Origin: Arctopsyche grandis
Taxonomy: Eukaryota; Arthropoda; Insecta; Trichoptera; Hydropsychidae
Length of the DNA: 64,000 bases
Assembly: GCF_051622035.1 (NCBI RefSeq)
Contig: NC_135355.1
Coordinates: 5,608,501-5,672,500, forward strand
Direction of reading: 5' to 3'
Under the pieces are notes generated by a model that searched no databases, was not told the DNA's origin, and was given only the letters and a program-made list of their open reading frames with translations. Made by a program: the position numbers and the translations under genes. Positions 34,825 through 47,790 of this stretch are shown piece after piece (position 1 is the stretch's first letter; every line of letters starts with the position of its first letter).

Positions 34825-36489
34825 ATGTTCAAGTTTGTCTTGGTACTTTGCTTCTTGGTGGCCGTGCACGGTCATGGCATGGTCATGGATCCAGTCAACA
34901 GAGCTTCCAGATGGAGGGTTGACTCTTCGGCACCGGCTAATTATGATGATAATCAGTTGTGGTGCGGCGGTGCTGGGGTAAATTCTAAGAACGGTGATTG
35001 CATATGATCATACGCTTTTTTTAAATATTTTTGTTCATTATATTGTTGATCTTAACAGGCATTGGTGAGCAATGGCAGAAAATGCGGAATGTGTGGAGAC
35101 AACTTCGCAAATCCTACACCTAGAATGCATGAGCTTGGAGGCAGATATGGACAAGGAGTCATCGTCAAAAGGTATTATTGAACTTTTTATGGAGCTTATT
35201 TGTCATACTGCACGTTTTATTTTACAATGTAAACTTAATTACATTTGAAATAGAAATATGAATGCTCAGTAGGTTTGAATTTTGTTTTCATCCAGGGTAT
35301 TTCACACTCTAATAAATATTTATCTGTATATATATAGGTACATATAAAATTATAAATGCATTTTTATGTTTATTGGAGGTAAAATGATAACTCATCTTAA
35401 GAGGGCAGGACACCAGCGCCTTGTCCATACAAACGTATTACACTTCTCCCTTCCTCAATTATGGCACTAGACAAATTATTTTTTAATATGCTATGGATAT
35501 CCACCATTGGGATGCATCTATCGTTTTATTTTTTTTGATTATTTATTTTTTATGGGAGCTAGGAGCCGCCAAACATCTATAAAATCGCCTCTTTTTTACA
35601 CCCACGAAAAGAGTCAAGCGTGCTTATTTAACGGTCGATTTAAAAAAAAATACGCACATAGTTGCACAGGAAATATCTTTCTCATACCGATGATGAATTT
35701 TTTTTTTAAATTAGTGCAGTTTTGGAGGAGAAAATAGGAGAATACGAAACCTTGATTTTGTCGATTTAAAATACGTATTATCTAGTCGAAGCGAAACTGT
35801 CGCATTCACTCAATATATATATATTGATATATATTGTCGCATTCACTCAATATATATATCGAAGAAAGGAACGGCAACAAAATTAAGATTTCGGATGTAC
35901 AGCCCTCTTAAGCCCAACATATTAAATAGATACCAGGATTAATTATAATCCTGGTTTCATAGAATGGTTTATGTTAATGTACCTTGAAATAGTATAGCAA
36001 ATTTGGTGGTTATAAACTGAAAACTGTTCTTATATCTATCTTTTATATATATTATGGATAGTATAATACTTAAAATTCCCTTATTAAATCAATGTTTTTT
36101 CCACAGCTACCGACAAGGTGCCAATATTCCAATCACTGTGAGGATATCCGCCAACCACCGAGGCTACTTCCAATTCAGAATGTGCAATTTGGACAGATAT
36201 GGTTCAGAATCCGACGCATGCTACGATAATATTCTGCTGTTGACATCAACCGGTGAAGATAGACATCCGATCGCTTCTCATCTTGGCAACCACGAACTCG
36301 TTCTCAGATTGCCATCCGGAGTCACTTGCAAACACTGTGTGCTTCAATGGACTTATTATGCAGGTAAATATTTGGCAGAATTTTATTTCAAATAAATCTC
36401 GAGTATATTTATGTAATATGTGTGTATTTATTTTTTTAGCAAACACCGGAGAGAACTACAGAACGTGCTCTGACATTTCAATCAATTAA
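34825..36489 (+). CDS. AA15-7: AA15 LPMO with shortened last exon
   Basis: Four exons: 34825-34977, 35059-35171, 36107-36363, 36440-36489 (573 nt, 190 aa, the shortest of the nine). The leader is only 16 residues (MFKFVLVLCFLVAVHG), then HGMVMDPVNRASRWR. The second histidine is in SANHRG. Its 50-nt last exon joins QWTYYA to NTGENYRTCSDISIN, lacking the WGxC...GCGPQ loop as in AA15-3 and AA15-5, but it lies on the plus strand. Intron 2 (935 bp) is enlarged by a TTAA-flanked MITE. Candidate axial residue Tyr. Confidence 0.94.
35401..35907 (-). mobile_element. TTAA-flanked MITE, family C copy 2 (AA15-7 intron 2)
   Basis: 507 bp between TTAA at 35397-35400 and 35908-35911; inverted relative to the copy at 30461. 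Its ends are GAGGGCAGGACACC and GGATGTACAGCCCTC. Confidence 0.8.
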
Positions 36490-36593
36490 ATTAAATTGTC
36501 TATGTAACAATTCAAATTTGTATAAATAAAATATTTTCAAATACAATTTCTGCTTTTATTTATATATTTATATTTATTTGAAATAATATTCTG

Positions 36594-36648
36594 AATGCAG
36601 TGAAAAGATAAACACATTATATTATGAATGCAGTGAAAAGATAAACAC
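36594..36648 (+). repeat. 26-bp direct repeat
   Basis: GAATGCAGTGAAAAGATAAA CACAT occurs twice, separated by about 9 bp, shortly after AA15-7. No function evident. The remaining DNA to 37250 is AT-rich without a gene. Confidence 0.6.
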
Positions 36649-37249
36649 ATCCTTTAATAAGAATTTGATTTATTCGATATATAATAATCGACGATTACGG
36701 TGATATATAAAACAATAGCAAATAAACATAAAAATTAATACTATGGTTAAGTACTATGGAACAATTGTTTTATGATACATGATAAAGAAGTCATAATACC
36801 ACGTTTATCAAAAAATCCTACATACATACACACATACAAGTTTTTCATATGAAATAATAATAATTAAATTTACCAGAACATATCACAAGAGTGCAAAGTG
36901 ATAAATTATATACGTATAATTTAGATTAAAGTGATGAAATTCATTCCAAATTCATTCCACAGTTTTAGAAAGGGGCAGTTTCTATATATCTTAATCTGAA
37001 TTTTGTTAGCATCAATTATAAGAATCAATCTAAATAAAATAAACATAAATTTTCTATATATTTTTATTCTAAACAACAACAATTATGTTAGTTGGATAAT
37101 ATATTAATAAATAATAAAGATTAAAATTTAATTATTATTCTCTACTTTTATATCTTAGCATTATTTTCACACATAATACAAATTCCTTAAATTATAAAAG
37201 CTTATCAACCAATTGTACAAAATATTGTACGCATACGTATGTGCTTTTG

Positions 37250-37354
<105 letters not shown>

Positions 37355-37544
37355 TGTTACGAAAATCTATTGTTGTTTTCGAATGTTGATAGAAAATATT
37401 TCGAAATACATTAACATTAATGAAATTTCTTACTGAAAATAGTTTAAATACAAAGGACTTCAATATAAAAAAAATAGTTATATAAAAGTTAGGTAGAATA
37501 GTTGGATATATGCAAAGGAAACAATTTAAATATAAAAAAAATAT

Positions 37545-37873
37545 GGGTCTACGTGACGAGCCAGAATGTTAAATTACAGAAAACACAAATATCGGAAGGC
37601 AAACATCGAAAATCGAAAGATCTTAAACGGTACAACAGGAACAAGAGGAACAGGCTTTTCCTCACGTATTCTGCGCGCGCACATTAATACGGGAGGAAAA
37701 GCCTGTTCCTCTTTTTCCTGTTGTATCCTGCTCGCGCAAATTAAGTGAGTATGTACCGTTTTCCATGCACCCTTTTTTTTGATCTTTCGACTTAAGATCT
37801 TTCGATTTTCGATCTTTGCCTTCCGATATTTGCGTTTTCTGTAATTTAACATTCTGGCTCGTCACGGAGACCG
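37545..37873. mobile_element. Palindromic foldback element, copy 2
   Basis: 329 bp, same family as 3223-3584: GGGTCTACGTGACGAG ... CTCGTCACGGAGACCG with long matching arms around GCGCGCGC. One arm is shortened by about 30 bp relative to copy 1. No target-site duplication is obvious. Confidence 0.75.
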
Positions 37874-37879
37874 CTCCTC

Positions 37880-38800
37880 CTTATATGTAAGTGTCCTCTT
37901 TTTAAGTTTTTGGATTCAATTATCTCCCAAACCGCTCAATGGATTTTTGATGGACAGACCAATTTTTTTTACATGTAATAGAAATTATTATAAACTAATA
38001 TTTTTTAAATATTTTTATCTCAACCGGAAGTAGTACTTACACTCTAGAGAATTTATATTGAAGAAATTCTTAAAAAAGTCAATGTATTGTTACGTATTGT
38101 TACCTAACGTATTGTTAAGTACACTCGGATTAGGCCGAATAAGTGCAATCGGATTAGGCCGAGTAGCATCCCAGAGATTGTGTGACCGTTATAATTGGTT
38201 TCGAGGATTATCTCCCCCGAATGCACTTGGCGGGGGTAGCGGTAACTCGGTCGCATTCCCTGAGAGTTCTCAGAACCAACAGCGGTAGCGTGGGACACTT
38301 CCGTGGCACATCTAGTACGTGACCATAACAATAGGTAAACAAATCGGACGTCGAAGATGCCCTGAGAGACCTGCCCCTTATAAGGCGGTACTTATAAGGG
38401 GCGATATCAAGACATTCTGGACGGAGCACTGTCAGTGCGTGTATCTCCTTGATCATCAATAAATGCTGTGACACGACTTTGGCCTTTTACTTGGATCCTC
38501 CACCCACCCCTACGCAACAGTATCAAGACAACACTTAATGTATCAAGCTGAAAATTTATATTTGCATTCTTTATATGCTATCTTAGAGTTGATAAGGTTT
38601 TGGTTAGAATTCGTAAACCGGAAGTAATATTTTTTTTAAAAACAATATTTCATTATTTTATTTTGATCTTTAAAATTATTTTTATCTTCATGATATTTTA
38701 ATTTTATAATATACATATATAGTGATGTTAAGTAATATTTTTTTTAAAAAAATCCGACAGTCGGAAGTAGAACAGAATCTTGTATAAGTTTCTCTACATT
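37880..38800. repeat. ACTTCCGG-containing repeat, interrupted by a solo LTR
   Basis: CCGGAAGT motifs at 38024, 38618 and (as TCGGAAGT) 38761. The 37880-38040 part matches, inverted, the end of the array at 59880-60070. Subtracting the LTR insertion leaves spacings of about 158 and 143 bp, close to the 141-144-bp period there. Confidence 0.6.
38088..38519 (+). mobile_element. Solo LTR, family D copy 2
   Basis: 432 bp, TGTTACG ... CGCAACA, flanked by GTAT (38084-38087, 38520-38523). It contains AATAAATGCTGTG near the 3' end, setting the orientation. Inserted into the ACTTCCGG repeat. Confidence 0.85.
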
Positions 38801-39724
38801 TACGCTTAACTTGTATCGAAAATGCTCTTATAGACGGTATGTGTGTACGTGTATGTACGTATTTGACAATATCAAATTTTGTTTTTGTACTTCTTATATT
38901 CCTCAAATACAGAGATGTTGGTTGGTCACATCCGAATTTTTTTACAGGGTTTTTCAAATTTTAGTTGCACTAATGAATATTTTCCTAGCAAGTCTAGCAA
39001 GGATACACAAACTTTTTCTTATTAATGCGTACTTTGAATATATTCTTAGGGAGGCTTTAGAAAACTGTCGATGAACTTGATTAACGATGATTTTCACAGT
39101 AATCTAATTATGTACATATGTCTATCACTGTTGGTAGATTTGGATTATTATAAAATCCAGGTCAACGGTCTCCTGTCAATACACTGGTTTTATTTGACAA
39201 TAATTGTCGACACACAAAATTGGAACAAGATAAATAATCGTCTTTCTAGTAATTTAACTCCCATTTATTATTCTTTCCGTTCCAGAAGGCAAATGAGAAA
39301 CTATTGAAGATATCTTTCTCAATAGTACTTCATTACATGTTAAATGGCGCAAATGCTTAACACAAAGAAATATGCTATGTTCGGAATCCAGTATAAGAGA
39401 AATATATACACATATAAAAAAAATAAAGGAAAATAAATTTTTATAAGATTCTGACAAAAAAGTTAATACTATATACATATATACATATGTACATACTAAT
39501 AAAATATCCAAGTCGCAAAAAAATCTTACATTTCGACCGATTAATTTGTTTTGAATTCCGTTGGATCTAATTAATCTCTTTGTAAAAAGGATCAATTGAA
39601 TGATCAACATGAGGAATTTGATATTAGTGCGATTAACAGCATATGTAATTAATCAATCTGATAAGAGTTTGCACACGTTTTTCGAGATGCGAATTTTTCT
39701 CAAATCAAAAAGATACTGATCTCA

Positions 39725-39733
39725 TATATAAAG
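39725..39733 (+). promoter_or_regulatory. TATA box of AA15-8
   Basis: TATATAAAG about 63 bp before the ATG; a TGATAAG GATA motif lies about 65 bp upstream (near 39660). Confidence 0.65.
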
Positions 39734-39787
39734 AGCATTGTCGGACATTCGCTAGGTCACTCGTTGGTTGTTGGACAAAAGTTCAAA

Positions 39788-41642
39788 ATGAAATACTTGA
39801 TTGTATTCGCTCTTTTGGCGGTGGTCCCCATTGTATGGGGTCACGGAATGGTGATGGACCCTGTTAACAGGGCTTCCAGATGGAGGTTCAACAATTCAGC
39901 CCCGGCTAACTGGGATGATAATCAACTCTACTGCGGAAGCTACGGAGTAACTATCTCTTTTCTTTATATTAGTAACAGTATCCTATTTTTAAAGTTCTTC
40001 ATATATTTTGCTTAAAGTATAATTAATATATGTACCTAGATGTCTTAAGGAGCATTATAGGTATTCATTAAACTTTGAAAAACAATTTCCATAAAATCAA
40101 TAAATTTATATGAAAGTATGTTAAAGATATGAATTGAATAATAATATTAAAAGTGCAATCTTATGAAATAAATTTTATTGTATGCATCGATTTCAGATTT
40201 AATTATTATATGTTATAAGTATGCTTAAAAAGTTTGCAATCTTTTTCTACTTTTTTTTTAACACACATATAAAGATGAATGTTCGTTTGTTAGTTTATCT
40301 ACTGTTCCAAAACCTTTCTACTATACCAAAACATTTCATGGTACTCTAACTTTGATTTTTAAATGCTTTTGATTATTAATAAATTATGTTTAATAGCTAC
40401 TGATCTACTGATCATTTTCTATTTTACAATTCTATTTTATTTGGTTAGTAATCATAATATTATATTATTCTAATGATAATGTACAGCATAATAGGAAAAA
40501 GAGCTCAAAAACCTATTTACAATATACTCTAACTTATGTACATTGTAGAATAGGGAATTTCACGAAAAAGTTAAATTTTTCTTCCAAATTTTCTAGTTAC
40601 AAACAATTCTAGTTAGTATTAACTATTTTTTTTTTACTTTAATTATTAGACACAATGGGTTCTACACAATGGAAAATGCGGAATGTGCGGCGATAGCTAC
40701 TCTCTAGCACCACCTAGGCCCCATGAAATCGGAGGCAAATATGGAGAAGGTGTCATCGTCAAAAGGTTATATTTTGCATAATTTCTAGTATAATTGATCA
40801 TTGGAAAAAATAGTCGTAGATTGGAAATGTGTTTTCGAAAAGACTTTTCGAAGGGAAGAAACCACGCCCCTTTTACTATCTTTTATTATCTATGATAAAA
40901 AAATACTATTATATTCACATGTGCGAATTAAATTGTATATCTGATAAATTATATCACCTTGTGAAGATATAATCTTACATTAATCAATAATTCAATAGTA
41001 ATAAATCTATTCGGCGTTGCTTTAATCAAAATATTCTTAAATGCCATCCAATCTCTCGTTTTATATCCACTTCTTTATATATTTCAATATACAACTATAA
41101 CATTTTTACTTCTCTTCTATTTCTTCTTTGGTTATACAGCTTTATAATGTTTTTATTAATATTGCATATGTATAAAGTTTTTTGTTAATATTGCAGCTAC
41201 CGATCCGGAGCTACTATTCCAGTTGTGGCCCGTATTGTTGCTAACCACAATGGCTACTTCGAATTCCACTTGTGCAACTTGGACCGATTCGGCATGGAGA
41301 CTGAGGAATGTTACAGCAGCAGCCAGTTGTTGTTCGCCAGCGGCAGTAACCAACAAGCAATCGGCTCTCAACTCGGAGATCATAACTTGAGTATCAGACT
41401 TCCAGCTGGTGTAACATGCAAGCACTGTGTACTCAGATGGTCATACACTGCCGGTACGAATAGAACTTTGCGAATAAATTTATTGAACATATGTATATAT
41501 ATATAATTGGATTTGAAATATATTATTATATCGTGTCGTTTCAGGAAACATCTGGGGAAATTGCCCTGATGGAACGTCCAAACCAGGCTGCGGACCACAA
41601 GAAACATACAAAACCTGTTCCGACATCACAATTACCGCTTAA
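39788..41642 (+). CDS. AA15-8: secreted AA15 lytic polysaccharide monooxygenase
   Basis: Four exons: 39788-39946, 40650-40765, 41197-41453, 41545-41642 (630 nt, 209 aa). The signal peptide is 18 residues, then HGMVMDPVNRASRWR. It has an N-glycosylation sequon (NNS) soon after, and Trp in place of the usual Tyr (NWDDNQ). Exon 2 has CGMCGDSYSLAPPRPHEIGG. The second histidine is in VANHNG. The last exon is full: WGNCPDGT, GCGPQETYKTCSDI, candidate axial Tyr. The exon 3 core (MARIVANHNGYFEFHLCNLD) is the most divergent among the plus-strand genes. Intron 1 (703 bp) contains an antisense LINE fragment with its own target duplication. Confidence 0.95.
40353..40524 (-). mobile_element. LINE family B copy in AA15-8 intron 1
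   Basis: 172 bp of 3' UTR, antisense, flanked by TACTCTAACTT at 40342-40352 and 40525-40535 (11 bp, perfect). The shortest copy of the family. Confidence 0.9.
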
Positions 41643-41838
41643 AATAATCTAATCATTTATCTGTTAATATAATTTAATACTTAATAAAAATATATATGAT
41701 ATAAGTCGTTCTTATCTTTCACCTATAAAAAAAAACCGGTCACAATCATTATAATGCAATTTCTACGAAGGTAATAAGTTAAGAATATGACTCATACAAT
41801 TAATTTAATCGCAGTTTAAACTTTTCAACCTCTTTTAA

Positions 41839-42065
41839 CACATTCAGCCCGGCGCATGATTTCATACATTTGCCCATGTGGTGGCACTGTCACGCGTATC
41901 GGCACCCAATTACGCGTGACGGCATTAAATCACTTTATACAATGAGTTGTCCCTAAATCTTTAGAATTTTAGTGTTGGGGTGCTCAATGAAGTGGAACCG
42001 TAAAATTATAGTCTGCTATAGCACTATCCGCGTGGCCACCGGTGGTACACGCCGGGTTGAACGTG
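41839..42065. mobile_element. TTAA-flanked MITE, family E
   Basis: 227 bp between TTAA at 41835-41838 and 42066-42069, with inverted ends CACATTCAGCCCGGCG / CGCCGGGTTGAACGTG. The GC-rich interior has no frame. Consistent with a piggyBac-mobilised element. Confidence 0.78.
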
Positions 42066-42245
42066 TTAATATACTCAAAATCTTCGAATTTTCCACAGGG
42101 TTTTTCACATATTTTGAATACTAATTATTTTTGACTATTATTAGTGCAATAACTGAAAATTCTACTAATTTTCATTTACAAAGTGTAGGAATATAGTACA
42201 ACTTGTGCTATTACGAATCAAAACCAGTGATCTCATCATCGATCC

Positions 42246-42755
42246 TGTAGAAACATGCATAACTCATGGGCAACGTCCCCTTCGACCATTCCAGAAGAAA
42301 GAGTTCATCGCTCGATCGTAAAACGAACGAAACCCAACAGTGATGTCATCAGGCAACCGTAAACACGTGGCAAGCGCTTACGCGTAGCACACGACCCAAT
42401 TATCAAACGAGCGACGTCCTGGCGCTGACCCCAGAGCTATAAACCAAACGTGTACCGAAGACACGTGCCTCGAAAACAGATCAACACGTGTTCCCAACAC
42501 ACGTGTCTTGGAAACGAAGACAAAGCGTCTGCATACGGCACGCTTCAAGCCAGAACGTATATAAAGCGACGCACCAGCTCCCAACACCAGAGTGAACCTC
42601 TGGAGTTCAACCAGATCACTTCTCCGAAGCTCAACCTCTTCGTACATACAATAACCATTGTAACAATTGAACAGAAATAAACGATTCTCTTACAAACTAC
42701 ACAATATGTATTTCGTTAGGCCGGGATACGGTCAACATACCTTCCCTGCCTTACA
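42246..42755 (+). mobile_element. Possible solo LTR (GC-rich)
   Basis: A roughly 510-bp GC-rich island, TGTAGAAAC ... CTTACA, with a TATA-like GTATATAAAG (about 42558) and AATAAA (about 42675) in LTR-like order. No target-site duplication, so the boundaries are weak. The tail (ACCTTCCCTGCC) resembles a stretch at about 57510-57533. Confidence 0.4.
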
Positions 42756-42927
42756 AAAGCATTAGTACAAATAAATAAAAATAGTATTAAACAATATATT
42801 CATAATTGTTAAATGAATTACATATTAACATTTATATTATCATAATCAAATTGACTTCAGCATTCAGACTAGATTCCCTCGTTCAGTTCTTCCACTGAAA
42901 GCCAGCTCTACGTTCTAGCAGTTGTTG

Positions 42928-45626
42928 TTAAACTATAGTAATATCTGAGCATGTTCTGAAATGCTCTTGAGCTCCACATCCTTGTTGAATGGTACCGTCG
43001 TCACATTCACCGTGTGAATTACCTACATTTTCAATTAAAAATTTAGTTTGTGCAACATAAGACAGCATGATATATGTACATAAGTAGATAATACTAATTT
43101 ATACCAGTTCTCCATGTCCACTGTAGAACACAGTGATTACACGTAAGATCTTCGGGTAACATTAGTGGAATGTGGAAATCTGCTACTTGATCACTAATCG
43201 TGAATTTATCATCACCGTTGGTCAACTTCAGTAAAATGTCGTCAAAGCACTCGTCAGACTCTATTTCGTACTTATCTAAGTTGCATATCCTGAATATGAA
43301 GTAACCCAGGTGGTTGGCCGTTACTCGCACTGTCACTGTTATAGCACTTCCTTTTGGGTAACTGAAATATAAATTTATTTTATATTACTAAAAAGAATGA
43401 ACTTAAAAAGTTTCCTTCGATGGAATCATCTGAATATTCAACTCTTTATGTATAATTTAGATTTTTTTTGTACTACCTATATAATCTAATAGATTTACGG
43501 GATTTAATATAAACATTGTTTGCAAATATAAATGTTTGCACTGACATAAACTATGTATATACATACCTATATAATATAAAAAAACTTATATAACGTATCT
43601 TTATTTGTCCCACCTTCAATGTAATACAAATAAATAATATTTTTTTTACTACCGCCATCTATGTATAAAATTAATGACTACCAAACGTCACCGAGATTAA
43701 AAATTTTCGGACTTGAAAAGCTTCATAAGTGATATTTTATTTGTATCGTAATGGCGGAGGATCCATTTACTTATATTGATGACCAAAATGAGCAATATGG
43801 CAAAGTATGAAAACGATCGGATAAGAGGCAAACTTTTTCCTGAATTGTAATCGTAAGAGAAACGTAAAGGAGGTATGTAATAATAAAAAACATGGACGAT
43901 CAAGCCCAAATTATTTTAAAATATACATATATAATTTATATAATAAAATTATTCATTTATTTTAATATGCACTACTGTAATTAGTATTAAGAAATATCAT
44001 TAGAAATAATATTTGAATTTTGGGAATGAAAAATAGACATATTGACTTATAAACAGGTGTGGCTGATGCATAGGGACTGAGGTACTGCTGTGCATCAACT
44101 AAACCTAATTTTGTATGAAGAAACTATTGTAAAACAATGTCCACGAGCCGCTACTGTCTATAAATACAGTACAGATATTGCCTATTGCTTGTTGGTGAAT
44201 TTATAATAACCAATAAAAATCTTGATTCGATATGTGCACATAATATGCACATATAAACGGATTTTAGAAATCAATTTGATCTACCTCACTGGTCGCCACG
44301 TGGGCTATTTTTGTATTATATAGTATAATAGTATTAGCCTATTCTTTCTATAGATGCAGTCGACAGGGGCTTTGAATATAAAATATACTATGTATTTTAA
44401 TAAAATAAATTTAGATAAGATCCGTCATTTCCTTTTTCTCTTTGTCGGAGAGGTTTATACCTACTTTTGTATTTAGGCTTGCACTTACATACATTTAAGG
44501 TCATTTAAGATCCATCCGTTTGCAATAAACATTATTTCCTGTTTTGAACTATTCGGCTCTTTCGTTTACGTAATATTGTTGAAATTGTTACGAATTCTTC
44601 AAATTTATTTCTAAAATTACTGATATCGCAATATGCATTTCTAATCATAGACTGAGCACTTATCATATCAGTGTTTTTTGATCGAAGGAGCTTTGAAACA
44701 AAGTTGGGAGGCCGAAGAATTTAAAAAAAAACACGTATAGGAGAATAAATTCGAAACGTTCCATTTTCTTTTTTAGTCACTTTGCTTCTGATTGTTCATC
44801 ATTTCTTTTACTTTTTAAAATTGTTTCTGTAAGAAATTTTAAAACATCTGTACGTATATGTATGTACCTATATATCGAATTGCATTAATAGTGTCCAATC
44901 TAGACGACCAACAAGCAATGCACAATTTGTTTTAAAGTAACAGATGGTGAATTTTCCCTAAAACTTCGCACCTGTTAATGTTGACAGCGAAAAATTTATA
45001 AATTTGTAATTTTTTTTTTGTTTTTCACGCCTCATATAATTTTATTTTATTGTTTCAAACACTGAAAAAATATATACACGATTTTCGTGCCCTTGCTTAC
45101 AATTACCTTTCAACGATGATGCCTTCTCCAAAAATTTTATCACCCAATTCATTAGATCTTGGTGTATTATCGGCGTAATTGTCGCCGCACAAACCGCATT
45201 TTCCATTATTTTCATTCCATTGAACCTGAAATATAACAATATCATACATTTTTGTGTGGAAAATTGAAATAAAAGAATATAATTAAAAATAGTATGTAAC
45301 ACCTGAAATGATATATAAATGTAAGATTGGATTAATCTTATCTTACGCACTTATTTTAATGCTTCGTGACAAGTTAAATTGTCCAAAATAAATTGAGAAT
45401 TATTAGATGTGTACTATTTATATTGTTGTTGGTTAATAGAAGTTAATTCACAAAGTATTACCTCACGACCACCACAGAAATATCCATTGTCGTTATAATT
45501 CTTAGGAGCAGTGTTGTTGGTTCTCCAACGAGAAGCTCTATTCACAGGATCTAGGACCATGCCATGACCAACTACATATGAGGCCACTAGGCTGAAGACA
45601 GTCAACAAAATTATAAACTTGAACAT
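42928..45626 (-). CDS. AA15-9: divergent secreted AA15 lytic polysaccharide monooxygenase
   Basis: Four exons (complement: 45626-45462, 45225-45107, 43361-43105, 43022-42928; 636 nt, 211 aa). The signal peptide is about 20 residues, then HGMVLDPVNRASRWR with an NNT glycosylation sequon. Exon 2 is six bases longer than usual and has DNYADNTPRSNELGDKIFGE. The second histidine is in TANHLG. The last exon keeps CDDGT...GCGAQEHFRTCSDI (Ala for the usual Pro), candidate axial Phe. WTWRTG replaces WTYxAG. It is closest to AA15-1 at the opposite end of the array. Intron 2 is 1.75 kb, filled with repeats. Unlike the other eight, I see no TATA box 45-70 bp upstream. Splice frames are intact. Confidence 0.9.
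43751..43895 (+). pseudogene. Short gene-start-like fragment, frameshifted
   Basis: An ATG at 43751 opens MAEDPFTYIDDQNEQYGK and stops; a one-base shift continues as YENDRIRGKLFPEL before stops. Inside AA15-9 intron 2. The codon-like, charged composition suggests a decayed copy of some gene; I do not recognise it. Confidence 0.3.
44345..44560 (-). repeat. Second copy of the short transcript-like unit
   Basis: Degenerate partner of 2674-2925, sharing GCCGAATAGTTCAAAACAGG near its start and CCCCTGTCGACTG at its end. The basic stretch (KSRYKPLRQREKGNDGSYL) is preserved but the upstream frame is broken. Confidence 0.45.
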
Positions 45627-45789
45627 TTCAAACGAAGATATTCACTGAACAGTAGTAGAGTTGAGATACGACCGATATTCCTTCTAGTACACAAATAAAT
45701 ATATACTAAACGAATGTCTATTGCGTTATTGAACGGTTTTTTGAAGCTCTAATCACGATTGTGATGTTTAAGCTTATCTTTTAGATTTT

Positions 45790-47265
45790 ACCATGAATCA
45801 CAATAAAGAGGAACCACTTTGATTGAATGAAGAAAAAACTGTTCAATGCTAATAGATAAGAATACACTATAAGTAGAAATATAACATATTTGTACAAAGA
45901 TTGATTAAAATAATTATTTATCTATTAATATAACAAAATAAATCCATTTAAATAATCATAGTTTTCATATGTATGTGATACTTTAAAATATTAATTTAAC
46001 TTTCTTGAAACTAGCGATTACAATTGAAACGATTCATAATCTAAGCAAAAAAAAAACTTGCCACATTTGTCAGATTTTTAAATTTATTATCTGATTACAT
46101 CTTAAATATACTGTGGAAATATTTATAATTTTTATTAGTGAAATACAAAATTTATTTTTAAGATTATGCAAGGTTTCAAACAATAAAAACTTATATTGAA
46201 ATTATCATTAAAATAATTTATTATTGTATTGTTCTAAGAAACAGAATTGTATTATAGAATTGAAGAAGATTGTTCTACAATATTCTTATGTATGAAAAAT
46301 ACTTAATACGTAAGTATTATTCTATACTATTCTACGAAGAAAATATTTTAAAAAATCGAATCAATGAATAGTCTGAAAAGAATGCTGTAAACATATTATG
46401 ACACAGATAAATATTTCAATCAATTTATTGTTGACTCAATACTGAAATAAATAATATATAAACATATCGTAAATAATTGTTCCACATCAAATTAATACAA
46501 AATTCCATTTAAAATTAATAATTAATTAATTAATAATTCCATTTAATTTCTAACAATCAACGCGAAAAATTTATACATCAATAAAAAATTAAATTAAATT
46601 TTAATAAAAAACGACAATAAACTTATTTAATTGTGATAGTATGTCAAAAATTGATAGTGGGGTTCGATTTTGACAACAATGAAAAGACAATATGTAATAT
46701 GATGCCCCAATTATCCATATATTGATCAAGATTAAATCGTATTAGACTCTTCAAGGATAATCGAATTCACTTGAATGTTTCAACAATTTATTATGTAACT
46801 TTTACACATGCTTTTAAGTGTGAACTTTTGTAAATAACATACATAATTGAGGATGCAATTTGTACTGTTGATAATAGTTAGATGTATTAAATTATATGGT
46901 ATTAGTTTTTCTTCCATTATTTAACACTGTTCTGCTGTGTATGTAATTTATTATTTTTAATTTGGATACCACTTTACTATATTATGTATGTACATAGTCG
47001 AATTTTTCAGCATATTTTTAATTTTTGCATATAATACAATCTTTCATCTTGGCGCACGACTACTGTATTGTGTAAATATAGCATAAGATCATATCGCCAA
47101 TTTACCCATAGATCCATCAATATAATCTTTCGATTTTCGAAAGAACAAAATACATATATCAGTTGAGTCGTATATGATCGATTGTTTAAAACTACAGATT
47201 ATTTCGTCGATAATGGCTGCCTTTTACGCATGAAATTAATTGTATTACTATTCAAAATGGGCCAA
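45790..47265. other. Very AT-rich spacer upstream of AA15-9
   Basis: No supported gene or identifiable element; scattered GATAAG motifs (about 45775 and 45852) near the AA15-9 side. Confidence 0.5.
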
Positions 47266-47274
47266 TAAAAATAA

Positions 47275-47790
47275 CACTGTTCTACAAATGACGACTTTTT
47301 TTGGTTCAGAGACGAGATATGACTTTTCTTATAGATCTATGTCCAGTAAATACGAATCTGGTAATAAAAAATGTTGATTGGCTCGAGATTCGGAGATATA
47401 TGTGTTTTTTAAATCGTGCGATTTTTCTATATCTTGGTGTTGTTCGGTTGATGTCTTAAAATCTGTCAATTTCCTGTTCAAAATGAATATTGCAATCTAT
47501 AGTCGGGTATTTTATCTTTCATTTGTAGTACTTTTCAGCTTTCAAATCTCTCTAAGTAGTCAAATCAAAAGTCAGTCCAGTTCAAATCAAAAGTCAAAAG
47601 TGCGTATTTTCACTTGAGATTTTTTCCCACTGTTAATACTAATTTATATTGTGTTTTTTTCTATTGAAACATGTTTATTGAAATAGTGTTCTGGCCACAC
47701 TATTTTTTGTTTTCGTTAAAAAAGGTTAATTGGAAGTGTGCTGAATTTTAAATCGGTAAAATTGCGAGCTAAAAGCTCGTACTAGTATTT
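47275..47790 (-). repeat. Dispersed ~520-bp repeat, copy 2
   Basis: Inverted copy of 20400-20915, ending in GCGAGCTAAAAGCTCG. See that entry for the short shared frame. Confidence 0.6.

Noticed and set aside
38088-38519. Frames within the solo LTR at 38.1-38.5 kb
   Set aside because: Short, overlapping on both strands and lying wholly inside an LTR.
42378-42680. Overlapping frames in a GC-rich island near 42.5 kb
   Set aside because: No domain; the TATA and AATAAA layout fits an LTR better than a gene.
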